DNA from: Novosphingobium ovatum
GTDB lineage: Bacteria > Pseudomonadota > Alphaproteobacteria > Sphingomonadales > Sphingomonadaceae
Length of the DNA: 64,000 nucleotides
Assembly: GCF_009909235.1 (NCBI RefSeq)
Contig: NZ_JAAAPO010000004.1
Location: 186,001-250,000 of the forward strand
Reading direction: 5' to 3'
Part shown: one piece after another, positions 62,610 to 64,000 of the stretch
Layout of the letters: each line of letters begins with the position of its first letter
Numbering within the stretch: position 1 is the stretch's first letter
Notes under the pieces: generated by a model
Database searches by the model: none
What the model saw: the letters and a program-made list of their open reading frames with translations, nothing else
Told to the model about the DNA's origin: nothing
Program-made: the position numbers and the translations under genes

Positions 62610-64000
62610 ATGAAAGCATTCTTGCTCAAGTCCTGCGTCTCGTTTGCCGCCATGGGCGCCGCCAGTCTGGCCATGCCCGCCTTTGCCGCCGATGCGGCGC
62701 CGGCACCGGCTGCTGACAATCTGGACGTGATCGTCGTCACCGCTTCGACCGGCGACAAGACCAAGCTCAACAGCTCGATCTCGATTTCCTCGGTCAGCGC
62801 GCAGGCCATCGCCGATTTCCGCCCGCAGTCGCAGGGCGATCTGCTCCGCCTGCTGCCGGGTCTTCAGCCCAACGTGTCGGGCCCGGGCGGTAACGGCAAC
62901 TTTGCCGTGCGCGGTCTGCCGGTCGCCACGGGCGGCGCCACCTTTGTCCAGTTGCAGGAAGATGGCCTGCCCACCGTGCTGTATGGTGACATGCAGTTCG
63001 GCAACAACGACTATTTCACCAAGTTTGACGCGCTGACCGACAGCGTGGACGCGGTGCGCGGCGGCACGACCAGCACGCTGGCCAGCCAGGCGCCGGGCGC
63101 GGTGATCAACTACATCTCGGCGACCAAGCGCGCCGAGGGTGGCTATGTGGAATTGGAGAAGGGGGTCAATTACGACTATACCCGCGTCAATTTCCGCCAG
63201 TCGGGCAGCATCAATGACTCGATGTATTACAATATTGGCGGCTTTGCGAACATCGGCCACGGCCCGCGCCATGCGGCCTATAACGTGTCGAAATCGTACC
63301 AGATCCGCGGCAATGTCACCAAGGAATTCGCCGACGGCAAGGGCTATCTGCGGATGCTGTTCAAGGTGGCCGACACGCAGGAGCCCAACGACACGGGCGG
63401 CATCGTCTGCGCCAACATTTCGGGCGGCACGGCCTGGGGTGGCAAGGTCTCGAACATCCGTCCTTGCGGCAATTACGACACCCGTACACAGTCGCCCTAT
63501 TCGCTGAACAACAGCAGCTTCTATTTTGTCGACACCGACGGGGTGCGCAAACAGACTCCGCTGAATGGCATCACCACCCAGCAAAAAACGCTGCAGGCGC
63601 AGTTGCATTATGAGTTCTCCGACCGGCTGAAGCTGGACGAGAATATTCGCTACAGCAACATCAGCGGCGGCTTCTCGTCGGGCTTCTTCAGCGCTTCGCC
63701 CAGCAGCGGCGTGCTGGGCAGCACCGTCAATGGCGCGACCGTGGCCGCGCTGCGTTACGCCAATGGCGTCAATGCGGGCGCGCTGTACACCAACAGCCTG
63801 ATCAACACGAACACCAACGTTTACACCCGCATCCGCGACGTGGGCAGTCTGGCCTCTGACCTGAAGCTGTCGGGCAAGTTCGACATCGGCAGCGGCCTGA
63901 AGGCTACGGTGAACGCCGGCTGGTTCTATATGAGCCAGAACATTGCCATGGATTGGCACACCAACCAGACCTACAGCGAGGTCACCGGCAACAATGCCGC
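62610..64000 (+). CDS. TonB-dependent receptor, N-terminal part (3' end outside window)
   Basis: The frame is open from ATG 62610 to the window end (463 codons). AGGGGGAGGA lies 5 bases upstream, a very strong ribosome binding site. The signal peptide MKAFLLKSCVSFAAMGAAS is cleaved near AFAAD. The plug has NLDVIVVTAS, GDLLRLLPGLQPNVSGPGG, FAVRGLPVATGG and SVDAVRGGTTSTLASQAPGAVIN. The barrel follows. The IxVTAS TonB-box-like start and the palindrome upstream resemble sugar-induced receptors, but the substrate is not known. The C terminus is missing because the window ends. Confidence 0.9.
   Translation, partial: MKAFLLKSCVSFAAMGAASLAMPAFAADAAPAPAADNLDVIVVTASTGDKTKLNSSISISSVSAQAIADFRPQSQGDLLRLLPGLQPNVSGPGGNGNFAVRGLPVATGGATFVQLQEDGLPTVLYGDMQFGNNDYFTKFDALTDSVDAVRGGTTSTLASQAPGAVINYISATKRAEGGYVELEKGVNYDYTRVNFRQSGSINDSMYYNIGGFANIGHGPRHAAYNVSKSYQIRGNVTKEFADGKGYLRMLFKVADTQEPNDTGGIVCANISGGTAWGGKVSNIRPCGNYDTRTQSPYSLNNSSFYFVDTDGVRKQTPLNGITTQQKTLQAQLHYEFSDRLKLDENIRYSNISGGFSSGFFSASPSSGVLGSTVNGATVAALRYANGVNAGALYTNSLINTNTNVYTRIRDVGSLASDLKLSGKFDIGSGLKATVNAGWFYMSQNIAMDWHTNQTYSEVTGNNA

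Overview
The window is chromosomal DNA from a high-GC alphaproteobacterium, most likely a sphingomonad (Novosphingobium/Sphingomonas-like). The evidence is the protein style of rpoB, rpoC, gyrB and glnD, four TonB-dependent receptors in 64 kb, a zf-CHCC (NDUFS6-like) protein, a MidA/NDUFAF7-like protein, and strong GC3 bias that creates very long antisense shadow frames. No rRNA, tRNA, CRISPR array, transposase or phage module was seen.

Layout. 1-3.4 kb: end of a class I cytochrome c, a HAD phosphatase, rplL-rplJ on the minus strand, and an isoprenylcysteine-methyltransferase-like membrane protein. 3.8-12.3 kb: rpoB-rpoC on the plus strand, divergent from rplJL. 12.4-25.1 kb: a periplasmic helical-repeat protein, nadE, a membrane diguanylate cyclase, gltX, a long inverted repeat, glnD, lgt, a MidA-like methyltransferase and an MFS transporter. 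25.1-32.8 kb: a lone Flp pilin, a small gene following gyrB, gyrB, a ZnuD-like receptor behind a Zur-like site, a 26-residue membrane microprotein and guaA. 32.9-36.7 kb is a less GC-rich accessory patch: a small zinc-ribbon protein, a regulator with a degenerate receiver and an OmpR-type DNA-binding domain, a small membrane protein overlapping a TPP enzyme, a glutathione transferase remnant and an exported hypothetical. 36.7-47.5 kb: tldD, zf-CHCC, a GT4 glycosyltransferase, an orphan ABC ATPase, a second small zinc-ribbon protein, nadB, a TonB receptor plus NPP-type phosphodiesterase pair behind 11-bp-phased Pho-box-like repeats, and a GlsB/YeaQ protein. 48-52.2 kb: nrdA, a small PepSY-type membrane protein and nrdB, with candidate NrdR sites. 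52.5-60 kb: a signalling block of GGDEF-EAL protein, TonB receptor, YfiR-like periplasmic protein, CHASE8 hybrid histidine kinase and response regulator. 60.2-64 kb: an alpha/beta-hydrolase fused to a zinc-less MDR oxidoreductase, and the start of another TonB receptor behind a LacI-type palindrome.

How the genes work together. Most of the window is housekeeping: transcription, nucleotide and NAD synthesis, nitrogen sensing and lipoprotein maturation. The most unusual unit is 54.2-60.0 kb. There an outer-membrane receptor, a YfiR-like periplasmic protein and a CHASE8 sensor overlap by single bases in one operon, but the CHASE8 sensor drives a histidine kinase with two receivers instead of the GGDEF output of YfiN. 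This looks like a YfiR/CHASE8 sensing module re-wired to phosphorelay output, next to a separate c-di-GMP enzyme. Other points of interest are the two small CHCC proteins, the degenerate-receiver regulator beside the TPP enzyme, the hydrolase-MDR fusion with His at the nucleophile elbow, and the inverted repeat after gltX.
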